Assembly (NCBI RefSeq): GCF_900113015.1
Contig: NZ_FONV01000013.1
Span: 186,001 to 250,000 of the forward strand
Length of the DNA: 64,000 bases
From: Actinoplanes philippinensis
Lineage (GTDB): Bacteria; Actinomycetota; Actinomycetes; Mycobacteriales; Micromonosporaceae
Direction: 5' to 3'
Below the pieces are notes generated by a model, which did no database searches, was not told where the DNA came from, and saw only the letters and a list, made by a program, of their open reading frames with translations. Below, piece by piece: positions 45,001-60,000 of this stretch (the first letter of the stretch is position 1; the number at the start of each line of letters is the position of its first letter). A program made the position numbers and the translations under genes.

Positions 45001-48000
45001 CTGCTCCGCGGCCGCAGCAGCGACACCCCGCTCCGGGCCGCGAGCATCGCCCTGGCCCTGATCAGCGCGATCGGCTACCTGATCGCCTTCCAGCCGCCGC
45101 GGTGGCTGCGGCGCGCCTTCGCGGCGGCGGCCGCCCAGCTGGTCACCGAACAGCTGCTGCGGGCCCCCGCCGACTCCCCGGACCAGATCTGGCAGACCTA
45201 TGCGCAGATCATGCGGGACCAGACGGGGGCGGACGCGGTCGCGGTCCTTCTGCATTCACCGACCGGGGGGTACGCGCGAATCGCGTACGCCGGCCCCGCA
45301 GTGCCCGCCGGGACCGGCCCGATCGACGCGGACCTCGACCGGCTGGCCCGCGAACGCGCGCCGATCCGGCTCCGTGACGGCGGCCCGGCCGTGATCGGCC
45401 ACTTCGGCGACGGGCTGGCCGACGACTTCGTCCGGGTGCTGCGGATGCGGGTGCCACCCGACGTCGAGGGGGCGGTGCTGCTGCTCAACCGGCACCGCAA
45501 CCTGTTCAGCGAGGACGACCTGCGGCTCCTCGCCGACCTCGGCGGACAGGCCGGGCTGCTGGCCGAACGTCAGGCGATCACGGCCGAGCTGAGCGCCTCG
45601 GTGGCCGCGCTCACCCGGGCCAGCCAGGCCAAGAGCGACTTCCTGGCGAACATGAGCCACGAGTTGCGTACCCCCTTGAACGCCATCATCGGCTTCAGCG
45701 ACCTGATGCGGCTCGAAGAGCCGGACGGCGACCGCCGCCGGGTGCCCGCCGAATGGGTGGACCATGTGCACGGCAGTGGCCGTCACCTGCTCGGGCTGAT
45801 CAACGACATCCTCGACCTGACCAAGGTCGAGTCCGGCCGGATGGAGCTGCGGCTCGCCCCGGTACGGGTGGACACCACGATCGAGGACCTGCTGGCCGGC
45901 CTGGCGCCGCTGTTCACCGGCAAACGGCTCGCCGTCCGCGCCGACCTCGCCCCGGTGACCGCCCTGGCCGACCGGTTGCGGCTACGGCAGATCGTCGAGA
46001 ACCTGCTCTCCAATGCGGCCAAGTTCACCCCCGACGGCGGCGCCGTCACGGTCACCGCCCGTGCCGCCGGCGAGCGGGTCCGGATCGTGGTGGCCGACAC
46101 CGGCGTCGGCATCGCCACCGACGACCTGGAACGCGTCTTCGAAGAGTTCCAGCAGGCCGGCGACCCGGACCGGCGGCACTCCGGCACCGGCCTCGGGCTG
46201 GCGCTGACCCGCCGGCTGGTCGCCGCCCACCACGGTGAGATCAGCCTGGTCTCCGAGCCGGGCCGGGGCAGCGAATTCACCGTCGACCTACCGGCCGCGT
46301 CGGTCATCGCCGCCGCGCCCCGCCCCGGCGCCGGGCCGTACGTGCTGCTGATCGAGGACGATCCGCAGTCCGCCGAACTGATGAGCGCCCAGCTCGGCCA
46401 CGCCGGCTACCGGGTGGAGGTGGCCGGCACCGGGGAGAGCGGCCTGGCGCTGGCCCGCGAGCACCGCCCCGACGCGGTCGTCCTCGACGTCACCCTGCCC
46501 GGCATCGACGGCTGGGAGGTGCTGCGCCGGTTCAAGACGGACCACCGGCTGGCCACCATCCCGGTCTTCTTCGCCAGCATCCTCGACGAGGCGCCGACCG
46601 GCATCGCGCTCGGCGCACACGACTGGTTCGTCAAGCCGGTCGACCAGTCCACCCTGATCAGCGCCCTGACCAACGCGGTCGCGGCCCGGCCCGTACCGCG
46701 GGTGCTGCTGGTCGACCACGACGACGAGGCCCGCCGGGCCATCGCCGAAGGCCTCCGGGCCGGCGGCGCCGACGTGGTCGCCTGCGCCGACGGGCGGGAC
46801 GGGCTGGCCCGCAGCCGGACCGGCGAGTTCGACCTGATCGTCTGCGACATGCAGTCCCCCGACGAGGACGGCTTCAGCCTGCTGGCCGCGATCGAACAGG
46901 ACCCGGCCGGCCGGCACACCCCGGTGCTGGGCCTGAGCGCCGCGGCCCTCGCCCCGGGCCACGCCACCCCGCTGATCGCCACCGCGATGGCCGGCGGCGC
47001 GGTCGCCGAGGCCCTCGCCGGAGCCGTCCCGTCCCGTGCCGTCACCGCCACAGCCGCGGCCCTGACCACCACCGGGCCATCCCTGACCACCACCGAGCCG
47101 TCCCTGACCACCACCGGGCCACCCGTGACCACCACCGAGTCGTCCCTGACCACCACCGAGCCACCCGTGACCACCACCGCGACGGCCGTGACCACCACCG
47201 CGACGGCCGGGCCGCCTCCGGGCGCCCCGGCGGCAGGCACGTCGGCCCCGGGAGCAGCCGAGCCGTCGTTGACCGCCACCGCGGCAGCCGGTGGAGCGGC
47301 GCCGCCACGTCTGAGCCCTCACCCGGCGGTCCGGCGCGGCACCACCCGCGTGCCGGAGATCACCGTCACGCTGCGCAGCGCAGTCCCGCCCACCGACGCC
47401 CGGAGGTCCGAACCGTGAGCGAACCGCACCGCATCCTCCTGGTCGAGGACGAGGAACTGAACCGCATGCTCGTCAAGGCGGTCCTGGCCCGGGCCGCCGT
47501 GGCCGCGGTCCGCGACGCCGAACTGGTCGACGCCGCGACCCTGGCCGCCGCCCGGGAACGCCTGGCGGACTCCGACTTCGACCTGATCCTGCTCGACATC
47601 AACCTGCCCGACGGCAACGGCCTCAACCTGGCCCGCGAACTCGCCGCCACCGGAGAGCCCCGGCCACCGGTCGTCGCGGTCACCGCCAGCGTCCTGCCGC
47701 AGGATCAGAAGGCGGCGCTGGAGGCCGGTTGCGACGACTTCCTCGACAAGCCGTACGCCGCCGCCGACCTCGTCGCCACGGTCGCCCGCCACCTCGGCGA
47801 GTAGGACGGGCCCATGGCGGCGGTCGGGCAGGGGCTTTCCCCAACCGGGAGAGGCCGCAGTCAGCCCGGACCTTCCCCGCACGGAAGAGGCCGCAGTAAG
47901 GCCGGGACCTTCCCCGCACGGAAGAGGCCGCAGTCAGCCCGGGACCTTCCCCGTCCGGAAGAGGCCGCAGTCAGCCCGGAACTTCTCCCGCCGAGAAGAG

Positions 48001-51000
48001 GCCGCGGTCAGGCCGGGGCCTTCCCCGCCCGGGAGAGGCCGCGGTCAGGCCGGGGCCAGGACGATCTCGGCGCGGGCGCGGCCACCACGCTCGCTCACCA
48101 CCGCGAGCACCTCGCCGGCCTGGTCGAAGACCGCATACGGCCCCTCGATCCCGACCGCCGGCAGCGGACCGCCGTGCCGGAGCACCCGGGTCTCCTCCTC
48201 GGTGGCGACACGCTGCGGGAACGCCCTCCGGGCCGCCTCCGCGAGCGGCAGTCCGATCACGTCCGGCGCGCGTTCCTCGAGCGCGGCCAGGGTGGACGCG
48301 GCGTCCAGGGTCATGCCGCCCACAGCGGTACGCCGCAGCGCCGTGAGATGCCCGCCGACACCGAGCGCGACGCCGAGGTCGCGGGCGATGGCCCGGATGT
48401 ACGTGCCGGACGAGCAGGTCACGTCGATGTCCACATCGACGACGGGCTTGTCCGCGGGCCGCCGGATGCCGAGAACGTCGAGCCGGTGCACGGTGATCCG
48501 GCGCGCCGGGATCTCCACGGTCTCCCCCTCGCGGACCCGCTTGTAGGCACGCTCGCCGTTGATCTTGATGGCGCTGACCGCGCTGGGCACCTGGTCGATC
48601 TCCCCGACCTGCACGGCCAGCCCGGCCCGGATCGCCTCGTCGGTCACGTCCCCCGCCGGAACGGTCGCGGTCACGTCGCCCTCGGCGTCGTCGGTGATCG
48701 TCGACTCACCGAGCCGGATCGTCGCGGCGTAGCTCTTCTCCGCGCCGATCACATACGTCAGCAGGCGGGTGGCCCGGTTGACGCCGATGATCAGGACGCC
48801 GGTGGCCATCGGGTCCAGCGTCCCCCCGTGGCCCACCCGCCGGGTCTTCGCCAGCCGCCGGATCCGGGCGACGACGTCATGCGACGTCATCCCGGCCGGC
48901 TTGTCCACCACGATCAGTCCGTCCGTGTTCACCCGCCCACCCTATTGGTTGCGCCAAGTCGACCGGTCACCGCGACAAACCCGGCAGCGCCCTGTGCCGT
49001 CCCGGGCCACAAGGAGCAGCCCCGCTGTCCCGAGCCACAAGGAGCAGCCCCGCTGTCCCGAGCCACAAGAGCAGCCCCACAACCAGCCGGCCCTGAGGGC
49101 TGTTCCGAGCCCCCAAGGAACAGGCCCCCACAACAGCCGGATCGTCAGCGGACCGCCCCGGTCACCAGCCAGCGCGGAGAACGCCACCGCCACACCAGCC
49201 CCCCGAACCGCGCCAGCGTGAACAGCCCCAGCCCGGCCCACACTCCACCCAGCCCGAGGTCGAGCGCATACGACGTCCAGATCGCCGGAAGGAAGCCGAG
49301 CAACGCCGACAGGATCGTCAGGGTGCGCAGGAACGCCACATCGCCGGCCCCGATGAACACGCCGTCCAGCGCATACACCACACCGGCGAACGGCAGCAGG
49401 GCCACGAACCAGGGCCAGATGATCGCCGTCTGGGCGTGGACGGCCGGATCCGGTGTGAACCAGCCGGGCACCACCGACGCCCCGGCCGCGGCGAGGGCCG
49501 CGAAGCCCACCGCGGCGACCCCGCCGGCCAGGGTGACCCGGCGGGCCACGTCGCGGGCCTCGTCCGCGTCGCCGGCGCCGAGGGCCGCGCCGACCAGGGA
49601 CTGTGCGGCGATGGCGACCGCATCCAGGGCGAGGGCGGCGAAGAACCAGAGTTGCAGCCCGATCTGGTGGGCGCCGACGGCGGCGACCCCGAACCGGGAG
49701 GCGACAGCGGTCGCGGAGAGAAAGCAGGCCTGGAAGGCGGCGCCGCGGATCAGCAGGTCGCGGCCGAGCACCACCTGTCGCACGATGATCGACGGGACGG
49801 GCCGCAGCGCCCGGGTCTCGCGGATCAGCGCGACCAGGAAGAGGCCGCCGCCGAGGGTCTGTGCCGCGACGTTCGCGATCGCCGACCCGGTGAGGCCGAG
49901 CCCGGCGGGGTAGACCAGCACGGGGCAGAGGATCGCGGAGAGCACGTTGGCGCCGAGCACGATCCAGAGCGGGCGGCGGGTGTCCTGGACACCGCGCATC
50001 CAGCCGTTGCCGGCCGCGGCGAGAAGCAGGCCGGGCGCGCCGAGGGCGGCGATGCGGAGCCATCCGGCGGCGGCTTCGGCGGTCGCCGGGTCACCGGCGA
50101 GGAGCCTGGCGAGGGGGCCGGCCGCGACCGCCCCGAGCAGGGCGAGGAGCAGGCCGACGGCGAGCGCCAGCCAGGAGGCCTGGACGCCTTCGGCGACGGC
50201 GGCGGCCCGGTCACCGGCGCCGAAGCGGCGGGCGGCGCGGCCGGTCGTCCCGTACGCCATGAGCGTGCCGAACCACACGGCGAACGACATGACCGTCCCG
50301 CCGATCGCGACGGCGGCCAGCGGCAGGGATCCGAGGTGTCCGACGACGGCGGTGTCGACCAGGACGTAGAGCGGCTCGGCGGCCAGGACGACCAGCGCGG
50401 GCAGGGCCAGGCCGGCGATCCGGCGGGCCGTGGCGGTGCGTTGCGGCTGGGTGGGCGCATCGGCGGGCGGGCTCATGGACACCCATGATGCCCGCCCACC
50501 GGTAAGGGTCGCAAGACGACCCGTCACTTACACCTACTGGCGCGTGTCCATCGAGGTCTGCAGAGCGCGGCGCGCCTGCTCGGCGGCGTCGTCAGCGGGC
50601 TTCGGCTTCGGCTTGGCAGCCATGAGAGTCTTCCTTCCAGCACGGATGGGTCGAGCGGGGCGTCACCAGCCGGCCGCGGGATCGCCGCGGCCTCGTGCCC
50701 GGGTGACGCGACCCGGGCCGGTGGACCCGGGTGGCTCGAGGGCCCGCGGGCGGCATCGGTGGGAGCCGCGGCGAGCCAAATCACCGTTCAGGTCCCAAAC
50801 TAACGTTCAGTCCCGCCCCAGCAGGCCCGGATCCCGCGATCCGGGACGAGAAAGGCGGTGACCACCCTCGCGGGTGATCACCGCCACGCTGCGAGAACAG
50901 CCGTCAGTTCAGGTATTCGTCAAGAAGCCGACGAACCGTGTCCACCACGTCGGCGGGCTCCCCGTACCCCGTGAAACCCGCCGCCAGACGGTGGCCGCCA

Positions 51001-54000
51001 CCGCCCTGCGAGACCGCGACGCCGCTCACGTCCACCGCGCCCTTGCTGCGCAGCGACACCGACCACTCCCCCGGCGCCGTCTGCTTCACCACCACCGACA
51101 CGTCCGCCTCGGCGACCGAGCGCACGGGGTCGATCAGCGTGTCCAGCACGTAGGGCGGCTGCGCGTGCCGCTCCAGGTCGGCCAGCGTCGCATAGGTCCA
51201 GACCATGCCCCGCCCGCCGGCCGCGGCCGGCTCCAGGACCGCCCGGCCGAGCACCTCGCCGGTGAGTTTCATCGCGCCGAACGGCTTGCTGTCGAAGATC
51301 CGCCGGGAGATCTCCCCCGGCCGGAGCCCGGTGGCGATCAGCCGCGCCGCCAGCTCGTGAACCGATACCGTGGTCATGTCGAACTTGAACGAGCCGGTGT
51401 CGGTCGCCAGAGCCACGTAGAAGCACTCGGCGATCTCCCGGTCCAGTGGCACCCCGAGACGGCTGAGCAGCCCGTCGGCGACCACCGAGGTGGCCGCCGC
51501 CTGCGGGTCGACCAGCTGCACCCCGCCGAAGCCGGTGTTGGACGCGTGATGATCGAGGACCACACCGGCCGGCGCCGCCGCGAGACGCCCGGCGAGCGCG
51601 CCGAGGCGCGACTCGCTCGCCACGTCGAAGACCAGGACCAGGCGCGGGTCGGCGAAGGCGTCCGCCTCCGGCACGAGAAGATCAACACCGGGGAGCCTCT
51701 GGTACGGCGTGGGCACCGCGAAGTCACCCGGAAACGTAGCCCGCACCCGGGTGAACCCCAGGCGCCGCAGCCCGAGGCCGAAACCCAGCATGCTGCCGAG
51801 CGCGTCCCCGTCCGGGTTCACATGACAGATCAGCTGGATCTCGTCGTCGAGGCCGGTCGAGCGGACCGCCGCCACCGCGGCGGCCCACTGCTCCACTGAC
51901 GGGCCGACGGTCACCCGTTGTCCTCGCGGGCGCCGACCCGCTCCGGCTCGTCGTCCTCGATCTCGTCGTCGTCCTCGCTCTTGTACGGATCCGGGTCGCC
52001 CGCATACTTCGCGCCCGCCGCGAGCCGCTGCACCTCCTGGTCGCGGTGCCGCGCCTCGGCCAGCAGGTCGTCGATCTCCTTGACGTGGGTCTGCACGTTG
52101 TCCAGCACGAACGTCAGGCTCGGCGAGTGCCGCAGGCCCAGGGCGTGCCCGACCCGGCTGCGCAGCATCCCCTTCGCGCTCTCCAGGGCGGCCGCCGTCG
52201 AGGCCTGCTCGGTCGTGTCACCCAGAACGGTGTAGTAGACCGTCGCCTCGCGCAGATCGCCGGTGATCCGGGCGTCCGTGATCGTCGTCATGCCGAGACG
52301 GGGATCCTTGATCTCCCGCACCAGCGAAGCCACCAACTCCCGGACACGCTCCGCGTGCCGGCGCGTCTTGGCTGGGTCCGACATATCGCCCACCTCCGAC
52401 TGTGTATCCCGCGGGTCGTACCGCCCCCGCCCAACTGCTGAAGCGTACCCAGGCGCTCAATCCTCGTCGCCGTACAGCCTTCGCTTCACGGAGAGCAGCT
52501 CGATCTCGGGACGGCCGGCCACCTGGTTCTCACAGGTGTCGACGACGGCCCGCGCCTGGGACGCCTCCGCCGCCACCACGGCCACCCCGATCAACGCACG
52601 GCCGTGCAGGTCGTGCAGGCCCACCTCGGCGACACTGACGTCGAACTTCTTCAGCATCGCGATGATCGGCCGGACATAGGAACGCTTCTGCTTCAGCGAG
52701 TGCGAGTCACCGGGCAGGAGCAGGTCGAAGATCGCGGTCTCGGTATACATCAGCGAGCACGCTACTGGGCTTCTCCAGGAGAATCAGCTGTATTTCCGGG
52801 CCACCAGCACGTCCCGCTCGATGCCCTGATCCACCCGATGCGCCAGGGGCTCGAACTCGATCGGCTTCAGCCCGTTCGCCACCAGGATGTCCTCGGCCAG
52901 CTCGCGCTTGGCGACCTTGGTGTTCCAGGAGATGCCGACCGCGCCACCCGGGCGCAGCAGCTTCAGCCACTCGGGCACGGCCCGCTCCAGCAGGTCCAGC
53001 GGGCGGCGGGTGATGCCGCCACCGTCCTCGTCGTAGCTGCCGTGGGCGACCCCGTACGGCAGGTCGGTGACGATCAGGTCGGCGACGTTGCCCTTGATCA
53101 GCCCGTCCAGGCCGGTGGTGTCGGCGTTCAACACGATGATCCTCTGTACCGCGCCGGCCTTGTGGTCGTCCTTGCTGGGCGCGAGAGTCACCTCCAGCCG
53201 CCGGGCGGCCCGGCGCCCCTGCCGGCGCACCGGGATCAGGTCGGCGGTGTGCTTGAGCCGCTTGCGCTTGAGCCAGGTCTGCAGGAACAGCTTGTACGCC
53301 TCGACGTCCTTGCCGTCGATCTCCACGCCGATGCCGTCGTAGCCGTACATCAAGGCCTGGTTGAGCGTGGTGCCGCGGCCGCACAGCGGGTCGAGGACGG
53401 TGAGGCCGCCATCGAGCATCCGCCGGGCGAAGGCGGAGCCGAGCAGGGTCAGGTTCAGCACCAGCTTGGTGAACTGCTCGTTGGTCTTGCCGGCGTACTT
53501 CGGGATGGTGATCAGGTCGCTGTCGTAACGGGCCAGCGGAGTGAGCATCAGCGGCCGCAGCATGTCGCCGACCCGCTCGAACAGGGCGTAGGCCGCCGAC
53601 ATGTTCGACAGGTAGGCGATGTCGGCCTCGGCGAGGTCGGCCTCGAACGTCAGATACTCCACCCCGCCGATCTCGGCGGTGGCGATCCCGGCGAGGCCGG
53701 AGGAGAGCACCGGAGCGAAAGCGGCCAGCTCCGCCTGAGAGATCCGGGCCGCCTGATCGGCGTAGACGCGGTTGGCGGAGGGAGCAAGCAGCATGGCATA
53801 CCGGGACATGCGGCCATTCTGCCGAGACGGCCCCCGGCGCCGAAGCACCGGGGGCCGTCGTCGAACCGATCAGGGTTATGCGCGCGGCTTCTCGCGCATC
53901 TCCCACGTCTCGATCGTGTCGCCGACCTGGGGCGAGCCGAAGCCGCTCAGGGTCAGACCACACTCGAAGCCCTCGCGGACCTCGGTGGCGTCGTCCTTGA

Positions 54001-57000
54001 ACCGCTTCAGCGAGCTGATCGTGACGTTGTCCGCCACGACCGTGCCGTCCCGGATGACCCGGGCCTTGGCGTTGCGCTTGAGCAGGCCCGACCGGACGAT
54101 ACAACCGGCGATGAGACCGATCTTGGACGAGCGGAAGACCTCGCGGATCTCCGCGGTGCCCAGCTCGACCTCCTCGAACTCCGGCTTGAGCAGACCCTTG
54201 AGCGCCGCCTCGATCTCCTCGATGGCCTGGTAGATCACGCTGTAGTAGCGGATCTCCACGCCGGCGCGGTCGGCCATCTCCTTGACCTTGTTCGAGGCCC
54301 GGACATTGAAGCCGATGATCGTCGCGGTCTGGTCCGACGAGGCCGACGCCAGGTTGACGTCGCTCTCGGTGATCGCACCGACGCCGCGGTGGATGACCTT
54401 GAGCTGGATCTCGTCCGGGATATCGATCTTGAAGAGGGCCTCTTCGAGGGCCTCGACCGAACCGGAACCGTCACCCTTGATGACCAGGGTGAGCGAAGCC
54501 TTCTCGCCCTCCTTGAGGTCACGCATGATCTCGTCGAGGTTCTTCGGACGGCTCGAGTTCGCGAAGGTCGCCGCACGACGGCGAGCCTGCCGCTGCTCGG
54601 CGATCTGCCGCACGGTGCGGTCGTCCTCAGCCGCGAGGAACGTGTCACCCGCGCTCGGCACCGAGGTGAGGCCGAGCACCAGGACCGGACGCGCCGGAGC
54701 CGCCTCGGACACCTGGTTGCCGTGCTCGTCGAGCATGGCCCGGACACGGCCGTGCGCACCACCGGCGACGATCGAGTCACCGGCCCGCAGCGTGCCCTTC
54801 TGCACCAGGACGGTGGCCACGGCGCCGCGACCCTTGTCCAGGTGGGCCTCGACCGCGACACCCTGGGCGGGGCCGTCGATCGGGGCGGTCAGCTCGAGCG
54901 CCGCGTCGGCGGTCAGCAGGACGGCCTCGAGGAGGTCGTCGATGCCGATGCCGGGCTTGGCCGCGACGTTGACGAACATCGTGTCGCCGCCGTACTCCTC
55001 GGCGAGCAGGCCGTAGTCCGTCAGCTGCTGCCGGACCTTGTCCGGGTTGGCGTCCGGCTTGTCGACCTTGTTCACCGCGACGACGATCGGCACGTCGGCC
55101 GCCTTCGCGTGGTTGAGCGCCTCGACCGTCTGCGGCATGACGCCGTCGTCGGCCGCGACCACCAGGATCACGATGTCGGTGACCTTGGCGCCACGGGCAC
55201 GCATGGCGGTGAACGCCTCGTGACCCGGGGTGTCGATGAAGGTGATCGCCCGCTCCTCCCCCTGGTGGGGGACGACGACCTGGTAGGCGCCGATGTGCTG
55301 GGTGATGCCACCCGCCTCGCCGGCGACCACGTTGGTCTTGCGGATCGCGTCCAGCAGCTTCGTCTTACCGTGGTCGACGTGACCCATGACGGTCACCACC
55401 GGCGGACGGGTGACCAGACGGTCCTCCGCCACCTCGGCGTCGAGGTCGATGTCGAACTGCGCGAGCAGCTCGCGGTCCTCGTCCTCGGGGCTGACGATCA
55501 CGACGTTGAAGCCCAGGTGCTCACCGAGCAGCAGCAGGGTGTCGTCGGACACCGACTGCGTGGCGGTGACCATCTCGCCCAGGTTGAACATCTCCTGGAC
55601 GAGCGAGCCCGGGTTGGCGTTGATCTTGTCGGCGAAGTCGGAGAGCGACGAGCCACGCGAGAGCCGGATGTCCTGGCCGTTACCGCGAGGAGCGCCGGAG
55701 CTCATCTGCGGAGCGGACAGGTTGTCGAACTCTTGACGCCGCTGCTTCTTCGACTTGCGGCCACGCGTCGGCCGGCCGCCGGGACGCCCGAAGGCACCCG
55801 CCGCGCCGCCACCACGGCCACGGCCACCGGGACCGCCGCCACCGGGACGTCCGGGAGCGCCGGCGCCGACCGGGCCACCACCGCCGCCACCGGGACCGCC
55901 GGGACGGAAGCCACCGCCGCCGCCACCGCCACCGGGACGGAAGCCGCCACCGGCGCCGCCGCCGCCACCGGGACGGAAGCCGCCACCGGCGCCGCCGCCA
56001 CCACCGCGGTAGCCGCCACCGCCGCCACCGGGACCGCCACGGCCGCCACCGGGACCGCCGGGACGACCGGCGCCACCGCCGGGGCCGCCACGACCGGCGC
56101 CGGGGCCGGCGGGACGCTGCGAGGGCATCGAGGCGGGGCTGGGCCGCGGCGGCATCGAGGCAGGGCTCGGCCGCGGCGGCATGCCCGCCTGGTTCGGACG
56201 CGGCATCGAGGCCGGCGAGGGACGCGGAGCGCCGCCGCCGGAGACACCGAACGGGTTGTTACCCGGGCCACGCGCGGGCGGACGCGGAGCGCCGCCGGCC
56301 GGACCGGGACGGGGACCACCGGGGGCGCCGGGACCACCCTGGCCACCGGAACGACCGGCGGCGGGCGAACCCGGACGGGGCGGAACACTGCCGGGGCCCG
56401 GACGCGGGCCGCGCGGAGCGCCACCCTCGGTCGTGCCCTGACGGCGCTCGGCATCCCGCGTGCGGGCGGCCTGAGCGGCCTTGACCGCGGCCTCCTGCTC
56501 GGCCTTCAGCGCCGAGGCGCGCGCCTCGGCGGCCGCCACCTCGATGTCGTGCGCGCTGGCCGGCTTGGCGACCGGGCCGGGCGTCGGGCCCGGACGGCCG
56601 GGAACGGCCGGCTTGGGACCCGGACGGAACGGACCGGGGGTGGGCGCGGGGGAAGTAGGGCTGTTGGTGGGGGCGCTCGGCGCCGGACCCGGACGACGCG
56701 GCGGCTGCGGCCGCCCCATCGGGGGACCCGGACGCGGGGCGCCGGACGGGCCGGGGCCACCGGAGGTGGGCGCACTCGGCGCCGGAGACGACGAGGACGC
56801 CGGAATGGCGCCACCCTGCTCCAGGGCGCCACGCAGCCGGCGGGCCACGGGGGCCTCGACGGTGCTGGACGCGGACTTAACGAACTCGCCCATTTCCTTC
56901 AGGGTGGCGAGAACGGTCTTGCTGTCGACCCCGAGCTCTTTGGCGAGCTCGTGTACGCGGGCCTTGCCTGGCACTGCACTCCTCACTTCGAGGTCGTACG

Positions 57001-60000
57001 AGCAGCGCCCGCACAGACCTCACTCGTGCACTAGAAGCCTGGTCATTTCAGGGACTTCATCGTGTGCTCATCTGGGTCGTCCTACCTTGCTGGGTCGTGA
57101 CGGGGCGGCGACGCCTCGTCATCGGTGGATCCGCGCGGCACGGAGACCGTACGGATGTGCTCCGCAAGCAGTTCTGGGTTAGCAAGTCCAGTGAGACGCA
57201 ACGCACGCCCGAAGGCGCGACGTCGCTCTGCCTGCGCGAAGCAGGCCGGATCGGGATGCAAATATGCTCCCCGCCCCGGCAGTCGGCGGGCCGGATCGGG
57301 CAGAAGCCGGAGGTCACCCCCCGAATCTGCCGCGACGAACCGCAACAAATGATCGGCCGGCGCGCGTTTGCGGCAGCCGACGCAGGTTCGCGTCGGGCCG
57401 ACCGAGAGCAAGTCTACCTCTCGTTCGCGCCGCACGCGTATCCGGTCAGTTCCCCGCCTCGGCCGCATCACGGTCCGAGACTCCGGCCGGCTCGCTGTCC
57501 GGACGGATGTCGATGCGCCAGCCGGTGAGCCGGGCCGCCAGCCGGGCGTTCTGCCCCTCCCGGCCGATCGCCAGCGACAGCTGGAAGTCCGGCACGGTCA
57601 CCCTGGCCGTCCGGCTCGCGGCGTCGACCACCTCGACACGCAGCGCCTTCGCCGGCGAAAGCGCGTTGCCGACGAACTGGGCCGGGTCGTCCGACCAGTC
57701 GATGATGTCGATCTTCTCGCCGTGCAGCTCGCTCATGACCGCCCGGACCCGCTGGCCCATCGGGCCGATACAGGCGCCCTTCGCGTTCACACCCTGCACG
57801 GTCGAGCGGACCGCGATCTTCGTACGGTGACCTGCCTCACGTGCGATGGCGGCGATCTCCACGGTCCCGTCGGCGATCTCCGGCACCTCGAGGGCGAACA
57901 GCTTCTTCACCAGAGCCGGGTGCGAGCGGGACAGGGTGATCTGCGGGCCACGGAAGCCCTTGGCCACGTGCACCACGATGCACCGGATCCGGGTGCCGTG
58001 CGGGTAGCTCTCGCCGGGCACCTGCTCGGACTGCGGCAGCACCGCCTCCAGCTTGCCCAGGTCGACGGTCACGATGTGTTTCTCGGCACGGGCCGCGTCG
58101 GCCTGCACCACACCGGTGACCAGGTCGCCGTCGCGCCCCGCATACTCACCGAAGTGCTGCTCGTCGGTCGCCTCCCGGAGCCGCTGCAGGATCACCTGCT
58201 TGGCGGTCATCGCGGCGATGCGGCCGAAGTCGTGCGGCGTGTCGTCCCACTCGCGGACCACCGAGCCGTCCGCGTCCAGCTCCTGCGCCAGCACGGAGGC
58301 CACACCGCTCTTGCGGTCGATCTCCACCCGGGCGTGGCTCTCCGCGCCCTCGGTGTGCCGGTAGGCGGTCAGCAGCGCGGTCTCGATGGCCGCCAGGATG
58401 GTCTCGAACGGGATCTCCCGCTCGCGCTCCAGGGCGCGCAGCGCCGCGAGGTCGATGTTCATTCCTCGCCCTCCCCTTCGTCGTCGTCTTCTTCGTCGTC
58501 GGACTCGTCGAACTCGGCTTCGTCCATGCGCTTGAACTCGATCTGGACCTTGCCCGCGCCGAGCTCGGCCCAGCCCAGCTCGCGGACCGTGCCGTCCACG
58601 TCCAGCGTCACGCCGGCGTCGTCGGCCGCGGTCACCCGGCCGGTCAGCCCGTTCACCGCGACCAGCCGGCCGATGTTGCGCCGCCAGTGCCGCGGCTGGG
58701 TGAGCGGCCGGTCCACGCCGGGCGAGCCGACCTCCAGCTGATACTCCCCGGCGAGCACCTCGCCGCCGGCCTCCTCGGCCGCGTCGAGCGCCTCGGAGAT
58801 CTCCCGGGAGACCACCGCCACGTCGTCCAGACTGATGCCGCCGTCGGTGTCGATCAGCACCCGGACCACGTGCCGGCGGCCGGCCCGGGACAGGGTCAGG
58901 TCCTCCAGGTCGTAACCGGCCTTGGTGACGACCGGCTCGACCACCTCGCGGACCCGGGCGCGCGCGGCGGCCAGATCGACGCGGGGAAGGGTGGGATTAC
59001 GGGTCTCCGGCTCCGGCCGGGTGCGGCGGGCGCCGGGGCGACCGCCGGGCCGGGCCCCGGCGCGACCACGCTGCGTCATCGGGCTCGACCTCTCGCTAGC
59101 TTTCTCGCAGGAACGACTATATGCCGCCGGGCAGTCCGTGGCCCCGCGGCTGACGCGAAGCGTAACGTGCCGGTGGGCGGGGCGACGCAGCGCCGCACCG
59201 AATGGTGTTGACTGGCACCCGTGCTGACCAACTCACGGCGGACGTTCATCGGCGCGCTGGTGGGCTCGGCCACGCTCGCGGGCTGCGGTGTCTTCGACTC
59301 CGAGCCGGAGCCGCCGCCCGCGCCGGACGCCTTCCAGCCCCTGCTCGACGAGGCGCTGGCGCTCGCCGCGTCGTACGACCGGGTGATCGTCGCGCAGCCC
59401 GCGCTGGCCGCCCGGCTCACCCCGCTGGCCGAGGACCACCGGGCGCACGCCGCCGATCTGGCCCGGCTGATCGGCGCGGCGGCCGGGTCGGCGGCGCCCT
59501 CGGTGTCGGCGCCGTCCGGCGGCGCCGACACCACCGCCACGCTGCGTAAGGCCGAGCAGGCCGCGCAGAAGACCGCGGTCGCCGCCTGCAAGGCCGCCCC
59601 GGCGGACCGGGCGATGCTCGCCGGGTCGATCGCCGCCTGCCGTGCCACGCACGCCGAAGCGCTGCGCTGAACCGATACTCTTCGCGCCGTGACGGAACAA
59701 CTCGCCGCCGCCCTCGCCGCCGAGGAGGCGGCCCTCTATGCCTACGGCGTGATCGGCGTGCATCTGACGGCCGCGGACGAGGTGTCCCGCGCCCGCGCCG
59801 CCGACCTGGAGCACCGGGCCCGGCGGGACGACCTGGTGGACCGGATCGACCGGCTGCGGGCCAGCGCGGCCCCGGCGCCGGCCGCCTATCAGCTGCCGTT
59901 CGAGGTGACCGATCGGGACACGGCGCTGAAGCTGGCCGTCCATGTGGAGGACGGGGTGGCCCAGGCGTGGCGGGCCCTGCTGCCGGTGACCGAGGGCGAC